DNA from: Paludibacteraceae bacterium
GTDB taxonomy: Bacteria; Bacteroidota; Bacteroidia; Bacteroidales; Paludibacteraceae
Assembly: GCA_017464025.1 (NCBI GenBank)
Contig: JAFUEI010000052.1
Coordinates: 55,336-119,335 of the forward strand
Direction of reading: 5' to 3'
Length of the DNA stretch: 64,000 nt
The notes under the pieces were generated by a model that saw only the letters and a list, made by a program, of their open reading frames with translations, had not been told where the DNA came from and did no database searches. Made by a program: the position numbers and the translations under genes. This document shows positions 27,142-35,633 of the stretch, one piece after another (positions within the stretch are counted from its first letter, which is position 1; the number at the start of each line of letters is the position of its first letter).

Positions 27142-29016
27142 ATGGACTTCAGGTATGACGTCATAGTGGTGGGAGCCGGCCATGCCGGTTGCGAGGCGGC
27201 CTGCACGGCCGCCCGATTGGGCAGCAAGACCCTACTTATCACTATGGATATGAATAAGATAGCGCAGATGAGCTGCAATCCGGCCATCGGCGGTATTGCC
27301 AAAGGGCAGATTGTCCGCGAGATAGATGCCCTTGGCGGACAGACGGGTATAGTGACCGACCGCTCGGCCATCCAGTTCAGGATGCTCAACCGTTCCAAGG
27401 GCCCCGCGATGTGGAGCCCCCGCAGCCAGTCGGACAGGAAACAATACATTGAACAGTGGACCCGCACACTGACCACTACAGAGCATCTTTACATCTGGCA
27501 AGACACTGTTACAGAACTCATTATCAGCAATAAACATGTTTGCGGTGTGCGCACTGCCCTCGGTGTGGAGATGCGGGCGCAGGCGGTTGTGCTGACCAAC
27601 GGCACCTTCCTTGGCGGCTTGCTCCACTTCGGACCGGTGCAGCTGGCAGGCGGGCGTATAGCCGAGCCGGCCTCTTACGGTCTAACTGAACAGTTGAAAT
27701 CGTACGGTTTCACCGCCGACCGCATGAAGACAGGGACCCCCTGCCGCCTTGACAAGCGGAGCATTGACTTTGCCCGTATGACCCCTCAGCCCGGGGACAG
27801 CGATAATCACCATTTCAGCTACCTGCCCGAGGTAAGAAGAACGCTCAAGCAGATGCCTTGCTGGATTACCTACACCAACGTGCAGACCCATGAGGTGCTG
27901 CGCAGTGGGTTGGACCGCAGTCCGCTGTACAACGGCCAAATCAGAAGCATCGGTCCGCGCTACTGCCCCAGCATAGAGACGAAGATTGTCACCTTTGCCG
28001 ACAAGGAGCGTCACCAGCTCTTCATCGAGCCCGAGGGCGTTGACAGCAACGAGTACTACGTAAACGGCTTTTCGTCATCGCTACCGATAGACGTGCAGCT
28101 GAAGGCCCTGCATACCGTGCAGGGGCTGGAACATGCGGTGCTGTACCGTCCGGGCTATGCCATCGAGTACGACTTCTTCCACCCCACGCAGCTCCACCCT
28201 ACCTTAGAGACAAAACTGATAGGCGGGCTCTTCTTTGCCGGACAGATAAACGGCACTACAGGCTATGAAGAGGCCGCGGGGCAGGGCATCGTAGCCGGCA
28301 TCAACGCCCACCTGAGCTGCAACGGCACAGACCGCTTCACCCTTGCCCGCGACGAAGCCTATATAGGCGTACTCATTGACGACTTGGTAAACAAAGGCGT
28401 GGACGAGCCCTACCGGATGTTCACCTCGCGGGCGGAATACCGCATCCTGCTCCGGCAAGACAATGCCGACGTGCGCCTCACGCCGCGCAGCTATGCTATA
28501 GGGCTTGCTGGTAGTACCCGCCACGCCCTGCTGCAGACCAAGTTGCAGGCCGAAGCGGAATTGGAGGCATGGCTGGCAGCCGAGAGCGCCGTGCCGGCCC
28601 AAGTGAATAGCTGGTTGGAACATATCGGCTCGCAGCCACTCCAGCAGAAGACGCGCCTGACCGACGTACTGCTGCGTCCGGGCGTCACGTTGCAAGGGCT
28701 GGCCGAAACGGTGCCTGCCGTGGCCGAGCGCATAGCCAGCCTGCCCTGCCCTGCCGACGAGATAGCGGAGAGCACCGAAATAAACATCAAGTACAGAGGC
28801 TATATAGAGCGGGAGAAACTGGAGGCAGACAAGCTTCACAGGCTTGACGGCATTGGCATCCCTGCCGACTTCCGCTACGAAGAACTGCAATCGCTTTCTA
28901 CCGAGGCCAGGCAGAAGCTCGGCCGCATACGGCCTGCCACCATCGGCCAGGCCAGCCGCATACCAGGTGTGTCGCCCAACGACATCAGTGTGCTGCTCGT
29001 GCTGATGGGAAGATAG
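27142..29016 (+). CDS. mnmG: tRNA uridine-5-carboxymethylaminomethyl modification enzyme MnmG (GidA)
   Basis: 624 residues from ATG at 27142, the family's usual length. With MnmE it installs the carboxymethylaminomethyl group at wobble U34 of tRNA. The FAD-binding motif is DVIVVGAGHAGCEAA. Downstream blocks MSCNPAIGGIAKGQIVREIDALGG, KTGTPCRLD, LFFAGQINGTTGYEEAAGQG and the C-terminal GIPADFRYEELQSLSTEARQKL are intact. The start was chosen by the FAD motif and the promoter at 27096-27127. A parS-like sequence follows the stop by 9 bp. Confidence 0.96.
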   Translation: MDFRYDVIVVGAGHAGCEAACTAARLGSKTLLITMDMNKIAQMSCNPAIGGIAKGQIVREIDALGGQTGIVTDRSAIQFRMLNRSKGPAMWSPRSQSDRKQYIEQWTRTLTTTEHLYIWQDTVTELIISNKHVCGVRTALGVEMRAQAVVLTNGTFLGGLLHFGPVQLAGGRIAEPASYGLTEQLKSYGFTADRMKTGTPCRLDKRSIDFARMTPQPGDSDNHHFSYLPEVRRTLKQMPCWITYTNVQTHEVLRSGLDRSPLYNGQIRSIGPRYCPSIETKIVTFADKERHQLFIEPEGVDSNEYYVNGFSSSLPIDVQLKALHTVQGLEHAVLYRPGYAIEYDFFHPTQLHPTLETKLIGGLFFAGQINGTTGYEEAAGQGIVAGINAHLSCNGTDRFTLARDEAYIGVLIDDLVNKGVDEPYRMFTSRAEYRILLRQDNADVRLTPRSYAIGLAGSTRHALLQTKLQAEAELEAWLAAESAVPAQVNSWLEHIGSQPLQQKTRLTDVLLRPGVTLQGLAETVPAVAERIASLPCPADEIAESTEINIKYRGYIEREKLEADKLHRLDGIGIPADFRYEELQSLSTEARQKLGRIRPATIGQASRIPGVSPNDISVLLVLMGR

Positions 29017-29025
29017 CGCGCAAAT

Positions 29026-29041
29026 TGTTCCACGTGAAACA
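29026..29041. promoter_or_regulatory. parS: parS centromere-like ParB binding site
   Basis: The 16 bases TGTTCCACGTGAAACA are identical to the Bacillus subtilis parS consensus recognised by ParB/Spo0J. The site lies in the 42-bp gap between mnmG and apt. parS sites normally cluster around the chromosome origin, which fits the oriC candidate about 22 kb away. Confidence 0.85.
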
Positions 29042-29058
29042 ATCAACATTTATCATAC

Positions 29059-29583
29059 ATGACACAGCAGGAAATAAAGGGGATCATCCGCAACGTGCCG
29101 GACTTTCCGCAGAAGGGAATTCAGTTCAAGGACCTCACCACGGCGTTTGTGCGCCCCGATTGTCTGAACTGGTTTCAGACCGAACTCACAAAAGCCTATC
29201 AAGACAAAGGAATCACAAAAGTTCTGGGTATAGAGTCGCGCGGCTTTATCATCGCACCTACTGTGGCGATGGCCCTCGGAGCAGGATTCGTACCGGTACG
29301 GAAGAAAGGCAAACTGCCAGCAGAAGTAGTGCAGCAAAGCTACCTGAAAGAGTACGGTACGGACACGATAGAGATACACAAAGACGCCCTGTCTCCGGAC
29401 GATGTAGTTATGATTCACGATGACCTTTTAGCCACGGGCGGCACCATAGAGGCTGCCATCAACCTTGTCCGCAAGTTCGGCGTAAAGAAAATATATGCCA
29501 GTTTCCTGGTAGAGCTTGATGCTTTGGAAGGGCGCAAGGCTATCGGAGAAGGCGTTGAGGTGTATTCTCTAATTCACTATTAA
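29059..29583 (+). CDS. apt: Adenine phosphoribosyltransferase
   Basis: 174 residues, typical. It converts adenine and PRPP to AMP in cytosolic purine salvage. The N-terminal IRNVPDFPQKGIQFKDLT, the ESRGFIIAPTVAMALGAGFVPVRKKGKLP block and the PRPP loop VVMIHDDLLATGGTI are intact. It lies 42 bp after mnmG across the parS site and 11 bp before uvrC. Confidence 0.96.
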   Translation: MTQQEIKGIIRNVPDFPQKGIQFKDLTTAFVRPDCLNWFQTELTKAYQDKGITKVLGIESRGFIIAPTVAMALGAGFVPVRKKGKLPAEVVQQSYLKEYGTDTIEIHKDALSPDDVVMIHDDLLATGGTIEAAINLVRKFGVKKIYASFLVELDALEGRKAIGEGVEVYSLIHY

Positions 29584-29594
29584 GCACTCCGGCG

Positions 29595-31412
29595 ATGCCT
29601 GTCTCAGCCCACATACAGCAGATTCTTTCCGCACTGCCGGAAAAGCCCGGCGTGTATCAGCACCTGAACAAGGAGGGAGAGATTATCTATGTAGGAAAGG
29701 CAAAGAACCTGAAACGGCGCGTAAGCAGCTATTTCCAGAAAGAGCACGACTCGTTCAAGACACGCCAGCTGGTGCGCCACATAGCCGACATACGCTACAT
29801 CGTAGTGGACTCCGAACAGGACGCGTTTCTTTTGGAAAACAACCTCATCAAGAAGCATCAGCCCCGCTACAACATTCTGCTGAAAGACGGAAAGAGTTAT
29901 CCGAGCATCTGCATCACGCGGGAGCCATACCCCCGCGTATTCAAAACGCGCAAAATCGTGAAGAGTGCAGGGGAATATTACGGGCCCTACAGTTTCGGCA
30001 ACACCGTTGACCTTGTGCTGGAACTGGTGCACGAGCTCTACCCGCTGCGCACCTGCCGACTGCCACTGACCGAGGCCGGCGTCGAAGCCGGAAAATACAA
30101 ACTCTGCCTGAAATATCACATTCACAGGTGTTGCGGCGTATGCGAGGCCATGAAGAGCCGCGAAGAATATCTGCAATATATTGACGAGGTAAGACAAATC
30201 ATACGCGGCGATGCTCATGAGATAAGCCGCATGCTGCTGGCCAAGATGCAGCAGCTGGCCGCAGAGATGCGTTTTGAGGAGGCACAGGAACTAAAAAGGA
30301 AATATGACCTCATCGAGCGATTCAAGAGCAAGACGGTTATCACAAACACAAGTATCCGCGATACCGATGTATTCGGCTATCTGGAAGACGAGGACAACGT
30401 ATATGTATCGCTCCTGCGTCTGCACAACGGCAGCATCGTGCAGGGTCAGACCATCGAATACAAACGGATGGTGGAAGAAGAAAAGGAGGAGACGCTGGGG
30501 CGTGCCGTAATGGAACTGCGGGAACAATTAGGCAGCACAACAACCGACATCATTGTGCCCTTCCAGCCCGATTTCATCGGCAAGGACATTCACGTGAGCC
30601 TGCCCACGCAGGGCGACCGCAAGCGTCTGCTGGACCTGGCGATGCAGAATGTGCACCAATACAGGCACGACCGCCTGAAGCAGTCAGACAAGCTGAATCC
30701 CGACCAGCGGGCCACCCGGATTCTAAGCGCTCTGCAGCGGGCCCTGACGCTGCCTAAAATGCCCGTTGTCATCGAAAGTTTCGACAACTCGAACCTGCAG
30801 GGCACGGCGGCCGTAGCGGGTTGTGTGGTATTCCGTATGGCGAAACCCAGCAAGAAAGACTACAAGCGTTTCAACATAAAGACCGTAGAGGGTCAGGACG
30901 ACTATGCCTCAATGCGGGAGGTGGTGTATCGCCATTACAAGCGATTAGCCGATGAAAACGGCGAAATGCCGGATCTTATCATTGCCGACGGCGGCATTGG
31001 TCAGATGCATGCCATCCGCGAGGCTGTGGAGGACCAGTTGGGGCTCCATATTCCGATAGCGGGTCTGGTGAAAGACGACCGCCACCGCACGTCGTCGCTG
31101 CTGTACGGCTTTCCCCCGCAGGAGGTGCAACTGCGTCCGACCGACGAGTTGTTCCATTTCCTGACGCGCATACAGGATGAAGTGCACCGTTTTGCCATCA
31201 GTTTCCACCGCCAGCAGCGCAGCCGCCAGCAGACGCATAGCGAATTAGATGATATCGAGGGCATTGGCCCGAAATCGAAGGAAGCGCTGCTGAAAGAGTT
31301 CAAGAGCGTGGCGCGCCTGAAAGCAGCCGCTGTGGAAGAGATGGCGGCTGTAGTAGGAAACACCAGAGCAACAGCCGTTTACGAGCATTTTCACAGTAAA
31401 ATAACCCCTTGA
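29595..31412 (+). CDS. uvrC: UvrABC excinuclease subunit C
   Basis: 605 residues, full length. UvrC makes both incisions in nucleotide excision repair. Domains in order are: GIY-YIG nuclease (KPGVYQHLNKEGEIIYVGKAKNLKRRVSSYF, about residues 15-50); a Cys cluster (RCCGVCEAM); UVR motif near residues 210-240 (MQQLAAEMRFEEAQELKRKYDL); RNase-H-like nuclease (ESFDNSNLQGT, LIIADGGIGQ); and C-terminal helix-hairpin-helix (DIEGIGPKSKEALLKEF). It is probably cotranscribed with apt. Confidence 0.97.
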   Translation: MPVSAHIQQILSALPEKPGVYQHLNKEGEIIYVGKAKNLKRRVSSYFQKEHDSFKTRQLVRHIADIRYIVVDSEQDAFLLENNLIKKHQPRYNILLKDGKSYPSICITREPYPRVFKTRKIVKSAGEYYGPYSFGNTVDLVLELVHELYPLRTCRLPLTEAGVEAGKYKLCLKYHIHRCCGVCEAMKSREEYLQYIDEVRQIIRGDAHEISRMLLAKMQQLAAEMRFEEAQELKRKYDLIERFKSKTVITNTSIRDTDVFGYLEDEDNVYVSLLRLHNGSIVQGQTIEYKRMVEEEKEETLGRAVMELREQLGSTTTDIIVPFQPDFIGKDIHVSLPTQGDRKRLLDLAMQNVHQYRHDRLKQSDKLNPDQRATRILSALQRALTLPKMPVVIESFDNSNLQGTAAVAGCVVFRMAKPSKKDYKRFNIKTVEGQDDYASMREVVYRHYKRLADENGEMPDLIIADGGIGQMHAIREAVEDQLGLHIPIAGLVKDDRHRTSSLLYGFPPQEVQLRPTDELFHFLTRIQDEVHRFAISFHRQQRSRQQTHSELDDIEGIGPKSKEALLKEFKSVARLKAAAVEEMAAVVGNTRATAVYEHFHSKITP

Positions 31413-31532
31413 GAATCGGATATTCGGACCGCCAATGTACCCAAACGGCGGAAAATCCGACCGCTGCCAGAGCTGTTTTTTTCAGAAAGCCCTGCCGTAC
31501 GAAAGAGAGAACAGGTGCAATGGCGGCCGCCA

Positions 31533-31655
31533 TCAACGGATAGGCTGTCCGAGCAGCGTGAAAAGCCGCCGGTCTCCGGTAAGGACAAACAGCTGTCCGT
31601 TGTGCAGCAGGCGCAACACCCTGTACATTCCGCCAATACGCTGTTTCATAAGCAT
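31533..31655 (-). pseudogene. 40-codon ORF resembling the C-terminal tail of the operon's secreted proteins
   Basis: Read on the minus strand this short ORF starts MLMKQRIGGMYRVLRLL and ends LFVLTGDRRLFTLLGQPIR. Its end aligns with the tails IYIIRNGEWYDVVGQKV, LYIRKGERWYNVVGQEV and LVIIVGETKYNAQGIRI of the three large secreted proteins encoded at 1117-17586. It is preceded by an in-frame TAG and has no convincing promoter, so it is most simply the surviving 3' end of a lost secreted-protein gene; a functional micropeptide is possible but less likely. It occupies part of the 432-bp uvrC/rubrerythrin gap. Confidence 0.45.
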
Positions 31656-31751
31656 TTGTACGCTATGCTACAAATATTGATTTCGCAACCTTTCGTAAGT
31701 GTGGCAGTGCAGTATATAGCGACAAACAAGGATGACATTCAGTCAATACCA

Positions 31752-31788
31752 AAGCAGCACCCTGCCGGATGCCGGCACAGTGCTGCTT
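31752..31788. terminator. Bidirectional terminator hairpin between uvrC and rubrerythrin
   Basis: A two-part stem: outer arms AAGCAGCAC/GTGCTGCTT, a two-base internal mismatch on each side, inner arms TGCCGG/CCGGCA and loop ATG. The hairpin separates two convergent genes, so it can serve both strands. The U tract is short. Confidence 0.7.
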
Positions 31789-31844
31789 AACGTGTACGTA
31801 TTCCGCCTGTCTGCCGTTTAGCCGGAGAGACAACGGGGGAATAG

Positions 31845-32393
31845 TTACTTGCCAAAGTAGCGTTTGAAGAGACCCTCGAAGCCGCGACCGTGGCGCGCCT
31901 CGTCTTTCGCCATCTCATGAACGGTGTCGTGAATGGCATCCAGGTTCAGGGCTTTGGCCCGTTTGGCGATGCGGAACTTGTCGGCGCAGGCTCCCTGTTC
32001 AGCCATCATACGCTTCTCCAGATTGGTCTTGGTGTCCCATACGATGTCGCCTAATAGTTCGGCAAACTTGGCGGCATGCTCGGCTTCCTCGAAGGCATAC
32101 TGGCGGAAAGCGGCCGCTATCTCGGGATAACCCTCGCGGTCGGCCTGCCGTGACATGGCCAGATACATACCCACTTCGGAGCATTCGCCCGTGAAGTGCG
32201 CATTGAGGTCATGAATCATCTCTTCGTCGCAGCCTTTGGCCACGCCGACCACGTGTTCAGTGTCAAACTGAAGCTGGTCGCTTTTCACTTCCACGAATTT
32301 CTCGCGGGGCTGCTTGCACTGCGGACAACGCTCCGGGGGCTCCGGACCTTCGTGTACGTATCCGCACACGCTGCACATCCATTTCTTTTGCAT
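31845..32393 (-). CDS. rbr: Reverse rubrerythrin (N-terminal rubredoxin, C-terminal ferritin-like diiron domain)
   Basis: 182 residues. The N-terminal rubredoxin-like iron site ([23 protein letters not shown]) precedes a four-helix diiron domain with Glu-rich motifs ([49 protein letters not shown]). This domain order is reversed relative to classical rubrerythrin, as in NADH-peroxidase-type reverse rubrerythrins. It is expected to reduce hydrogen peroxide in the cytoplasm of an anaerobe. Its promoter is back-to-back with that of the TPR gene. Confidence 0.93.
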   Translation of the reverse strand: MQKKWMCSVCGYVHEGPEPPERCPQCKQPREKFVEVKSDQLQFDTEHVVGVAKGCDEEMIHDLNAHFTGECSEVGMYLAMSRQADREGYPEIAAAFRQYAFEEAEHAAKFAELLGDIVWDTKTNLEKRMMAEQGACADKFRIAKRAKALNLDAIHDTVHEMAKDEARHGRGFEGLFKRYFGK

Positions 32394-32427
32394 AATAGTA
32401 CCTGTTTTATGGTTATTGTTTCGGGGG

Positions 32428-32459
32428 CAAAGATACGGCTATTCCGCCGAATATGCAAA
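32428..32459 (-). promoter_or_regulatory. Rubrerythrin promoter
   Basis: Minus-strand TATCTTTG (32435-32428) and TTTG (32459-32456) with exactly 20 bp between them. Predicted leader of about 28 nt. Confidence 0.78.
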
Positions 32460-32463
32460 TCTA

Positions 32464-32495
32464 TTTGTGCAATTGGCAGGAATGTTGTAACTTTG
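32464..32495 (+). promoter_or_regulatory. Promoter of the TPR/outer-membrane-barrel operon
   Basis: TTTG (32464-32467), a 20-bp spacer and TAACTTTG (32488-32495). The leader to the ATG at 32568 is about 67 nt. Its -33 element is only 4 bp from the -33 of the divergent rubrerythrin promoter. Confidence 0.78.
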
Positions 32496-32567
32496 TCGGC
32501 TAAAAGGTGAATTAGGGCGCATTGGGCGGCTTTGCCCGGCCGAAACGTCAGCCCGTTCGTCACGAAT

Positions 32568-35500
32568 ATGAAACGCTACAACATACTTCTTTTTTTCTGT
32601 CTGCTGTGTACAGCCCCGTTGCGGGCCCAGTACACAGGTTTGTACAGTTCGCCCGATGCCAAATATGCAGAGGGCGTGGAACTGTACATGCAGGGCCACT
32701 ATGCGGCGTCAGCCCGCGTACTGGGCGAGTATAAAGGTCATACTTACCGTGAGCAGACCTCGTTTTATCTGGCAGCCGACGCCTTCGAGTTGCGCCGCAA
32801 GGATGCCCAGAAAAGTCTGCAGGCCTATCTCAAACAGAACACCTACACCCCTTATGCGTCGGAGGTGCACTTCATGCTGGGTGTGCTTCAGACCGAGCGC
32901 GGCAAGAACAAGCAGGCCGTCAAAGAGTTTGAGCAGGTGAACGAGAAAGACCTCTTCCGCCCGCATCAGGCCGATTACTTGTTTCATCGTGGCTACGCCC
33001 ACCTCAAGCTCAACGAGCCGCAGCGGGCGGCAGGATGCTTCGCCCGCCTGAAAGGCATGAAGAGCCGCTACACCCTGCAGGCGCGCTACTACTACGCATT
33101 CACGCAGTACACGCTGCAGAACTACGGCAAAGCGCTGCCCGAGTTCTTGGCCATCGAGCACACGGAGGCTTACAAAGACATCGTGCCGTACTACATCATC
33201 CAAATATACTACAGCGAGGGACAGTTTGACGAGGTGTATGAGCGGGCGGAGTATCTGCTGAGCAACAACCCCGACAACCCGAACAATGCCGAGTTGCACC
33301 GTATGCTGGGCGAGATCTACTACCGCGAGGGCGAATATGACAAGACCATCGCCCACCTGAGCACCTACGAGCAGGACCAGAGCCGGCAGAAGCTGGAGCT
33401 TGTGCGCAACGACATGTATCTGCTGGGTATGGCCTACTACCAGACGGGAGAGATGCCGGGCGCGATACGCTATCTCACAAAGGTGCGCAAAGACAACGAC
33501 GTCTTGTCACAGAACACGTGCTACCACTTAGGCAACGCCTACGTCCGGTCCGGACAGACGGAGCAGGCCAAGATGGCCTACAGTGCCGCAATGCGCTACC
33601 GCTTCGACGAGCGTCTGCGCGAAGAGGCAATGTACAACTACGCGCTGACCACCTACCGCTCTTCCACGGCTCTCGGCGAGAGCGTGACAGCCTTTACCGA
33701 TTTCTTGGAACAATATCCCGAATCGAAATACAAAGAAACGGTGTACAACCTGCTGTGCGAGGCCTTCATGAACTCGAAGAACTATGCTTCCGCTCTGGAG
33801 GCATTGCAGCGCATCGGACGGCCGGACAAGAAGACGGAAGAGACCAAGCAGTACTTGCGCTACCAGTTGGGCTGCGACGCCTACATGCAGGGCAAGAGCG
33901 ACAAAGCCGTCGAGTGGTTCAGCCAGGTGATAGACAGCGTGCCCCCCTCGCAGCAGACGAGCGCCGCCGTACAGCAGTATGTGGCAGAGAGCCGTTTCCT
34001 CAGGGCGGAGAGCGAATACCGCTTAGGCCAGTACGACAAGGCGAAAGCCGACTTAGAGGCGTTTGCAGCTCTTCCAGCCGCCGCCAAGAGCCCCAACCGC
34101 GTGCAGGCCGACTATTCGGCTGGATACGTATGTTTTGCCCAGAAAAACTACAAGGGAGCGCTCGATTATTTCCTCAAATACACCCGACAGGCCACCGAGC
34201 AGGAAGCCTCTTACAGCGATGCGCTCAACCGCATAGGCGACTGCTATTTCAACGACCGCGACTTCGTAAAGGCCGAGGCCTACTATGCTAAGGTCATCGC
34301 CCTCGGAGGTGCCGGCGCTGACTACGCGACCTTCCAGCGCGGCTACGCATTAGGACTGCTCAAGCGCTACGGCGACAAGATAAACACCCTGGAGAAGTTA
34401 GTGAAGAACTTTCCGAAATCGGACTATGCCGACGATGCGCTGTACGAGATAGCGCGTGCGGAACTGCAGCGCGACAACGACGGCGGGGCTATTGACGCCT
34501 ACGAGCGCCTGCTGAAGAGTTATCCGCATTCCGGAATGGCCCGCAAGGCCGCCCTCGAGAAAGGCATGATATACTACAACCGGAAAGACTATACCCATGC
34601 CATTGAGGCCTACAAAGCCGTGATAAAGAACTATCCCGGCAGCGAAGAAGCCTATTCGGCGCTGGACGGACTGGAGGCTGCCTACGTGGAGACCGACAAC
34701 GTAAGCGAATATCTGGCCTACACGAAGAGTCTGGGCCGCATCAACATGAAGACCGACAGCCGCGAGGACTCGCTGACCTATGTTGCCGCCGAGCGGCAGT
34801 ATATGCTGGGCAACCATACACAGGCCGTGGCAGGTCTGAGCAAATACCTGTCGCAGTATTGTCCGGGCGGGCGCTACTGCACCATGGCGCAATACTACGT
34901 TGCCGACAGCTACTACCGGCTCGGAAAGAAGCCGGAGGCCAAGGCGGAGTTTGTCAAACTGGCCGGCATTGCAGGCAACCCGTATATGGAAGAAGCCCTG
35001 ATGCGCGTGGCGGAAATCAGCTACGACGAGCAGGACTACACGACCGCACTGCAGTACTTCAAGCGGCTGCAGGTGCTCGCCGGTACGATGGAGAAGATGA
35101 ACATTGCCCGGTTAGGTGTGCTTCGCTGCAGCTACGAACTGGGCGACCATGCGGGCACTGTAAACGTAGCCTCGCAGATAATAGAAGACACGGGGTCATC
35201 GCCCGCTGTAATAGCCGAAGCGCGCTACAACCGCGCCAAAGCACTGTTTGCGCTGAAAGACTATGATGCCGCTATAGGAGACCTGCAGCATACTTCCGCC
35301 GAAGTGCGCACCGCGCAGGGAGCCGAAGCCAAATATCTGTTGGCACAGTCGTGGTTCGAATTGGGCGAGCTGGACAAGGCCGAAGCCGAAGTGATGGGTT
35401 TCGCGGGCATGAACACGCAGCACCAGTACTGGCTGGCCCGCAGTTTTGTGCTATTGAGCGATATCTATGTGCGCCGCGGCGACGACTTCCAGGCAAAGCA

Positions 35501-35633
35501 GTATCTGCTCTCACTGCAGAGCAACTACCGTGTGGAAGACGACATACAAACCACTGTTAGACAACGGTTGCAGCAAATCGACGAACGCGAGAACGAGAAA
35601 CTGAAGAACGAGGAAGACGATGATGAAGACTGA
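32568..35633 (+). CDS. Large periplasmic/outer-membrane-associated TPR protein
   Basis: 1021 residues from ATG 32568, where a clear signal peptide begins (MKRYNILLFFCLLCTAPLRAQ). The whole mature protein is built of tetratricopeptide repeats, for example YYAFTQYTLQNYGKALPEFLAIE, YRLGQYDKAKADLEAFAALP and YYRLGKKPEAKAEFVKLAG, ending in an acidic tail (NEEDDDED). An upstream in-frame start at 32532 would bury the signal peptide and is rejected. The next gene starts inside its 3' end (14-bp overlap), so the TPR protein and the barrel are produced together and may form one envelope complex; that is inferred. Confidence 0.88.
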   Translation: MKRYNILLFFCLLCTAPLRAQYTGLYSSPDAKYAEGVELYMQGHYAASARVLGEYKGHTYREQTSFYLAADAFELRRKDAQKSLQAYLKQNTYTPYASEVHFMLGVLQTERGKNKQAVKEFEQVNEKDLFRPHQADYLFHRGYAHLKLNEPQRAAGCFARLKGMKSRYTLQARYYYAFTQYTLQNYGKALPEFLAIEHTEAYKDIVPYYIIQIYYSEGQFDEVYERAEYLLSNNPDNPNNAELHRMLGEIYYREGEYDKTIAHLSTYEQDQSRQKLELVRNDMYLLGMAYYQTGEMPGAIRYLTKVRKDNDVLSQNTCYHLGNAYVRSGQTEQAKMAYSAAMRYRFDERLREEAMYNYALTTYRSSTALGESVTAFTDFLEQYPESKYKETVYNLLCEAFMNSKNYASALEALQRIGRPDKKTEETKQYLRYQLGCDAYMQGKSDKAVEWFSQVIDSVPPSQQTSAAVQQYVAESRFLRAESEYRLGQYDKAKADLEAFAALPAAAKSPNRVQADYSAGYVCFAQKNYKGALDYFLKYTRQATEQEASYSDALNRIGDCYFNDRDFVKAEAYYAKVIALGGAGADYATFQRGYALGLLKRYGDKINTLEKLVKNFPKSDYADDALYEIARAELQRDNDGGAIDAYERLLKSYPHSGMARKAALEKGMIYYNRKDYTHAIEAYKAVIKNYPGSEEAYSALDGLEAAYVETDNVSEYLAYTKSLGRINMKTDSREDSLTYVAAERQYMLGNHTQAVAGLSKYLSQYCPGGRYCTMAQYYVADSYYRLGKKPEAKAEFVKLAGIAGNPYMEEALMRVAEISYDEQDYTTALQYFKRLQVLAGTMEKMNIARLGVLRCSYELGDHAGTVNVASQIIEDTGSSPAVIAEARYNRAKALFALKDYDAAIGDLQHTSAEVRTAQGAEAKYLLAQSWFELGELDKAEAEVMGFAGMNTQHQYWLARSFVLLSDIYVRRGDDFQAKQYLLSLQSNYRVEDDIQTTVRQRLQQIDERENEKLKNEEDDDED

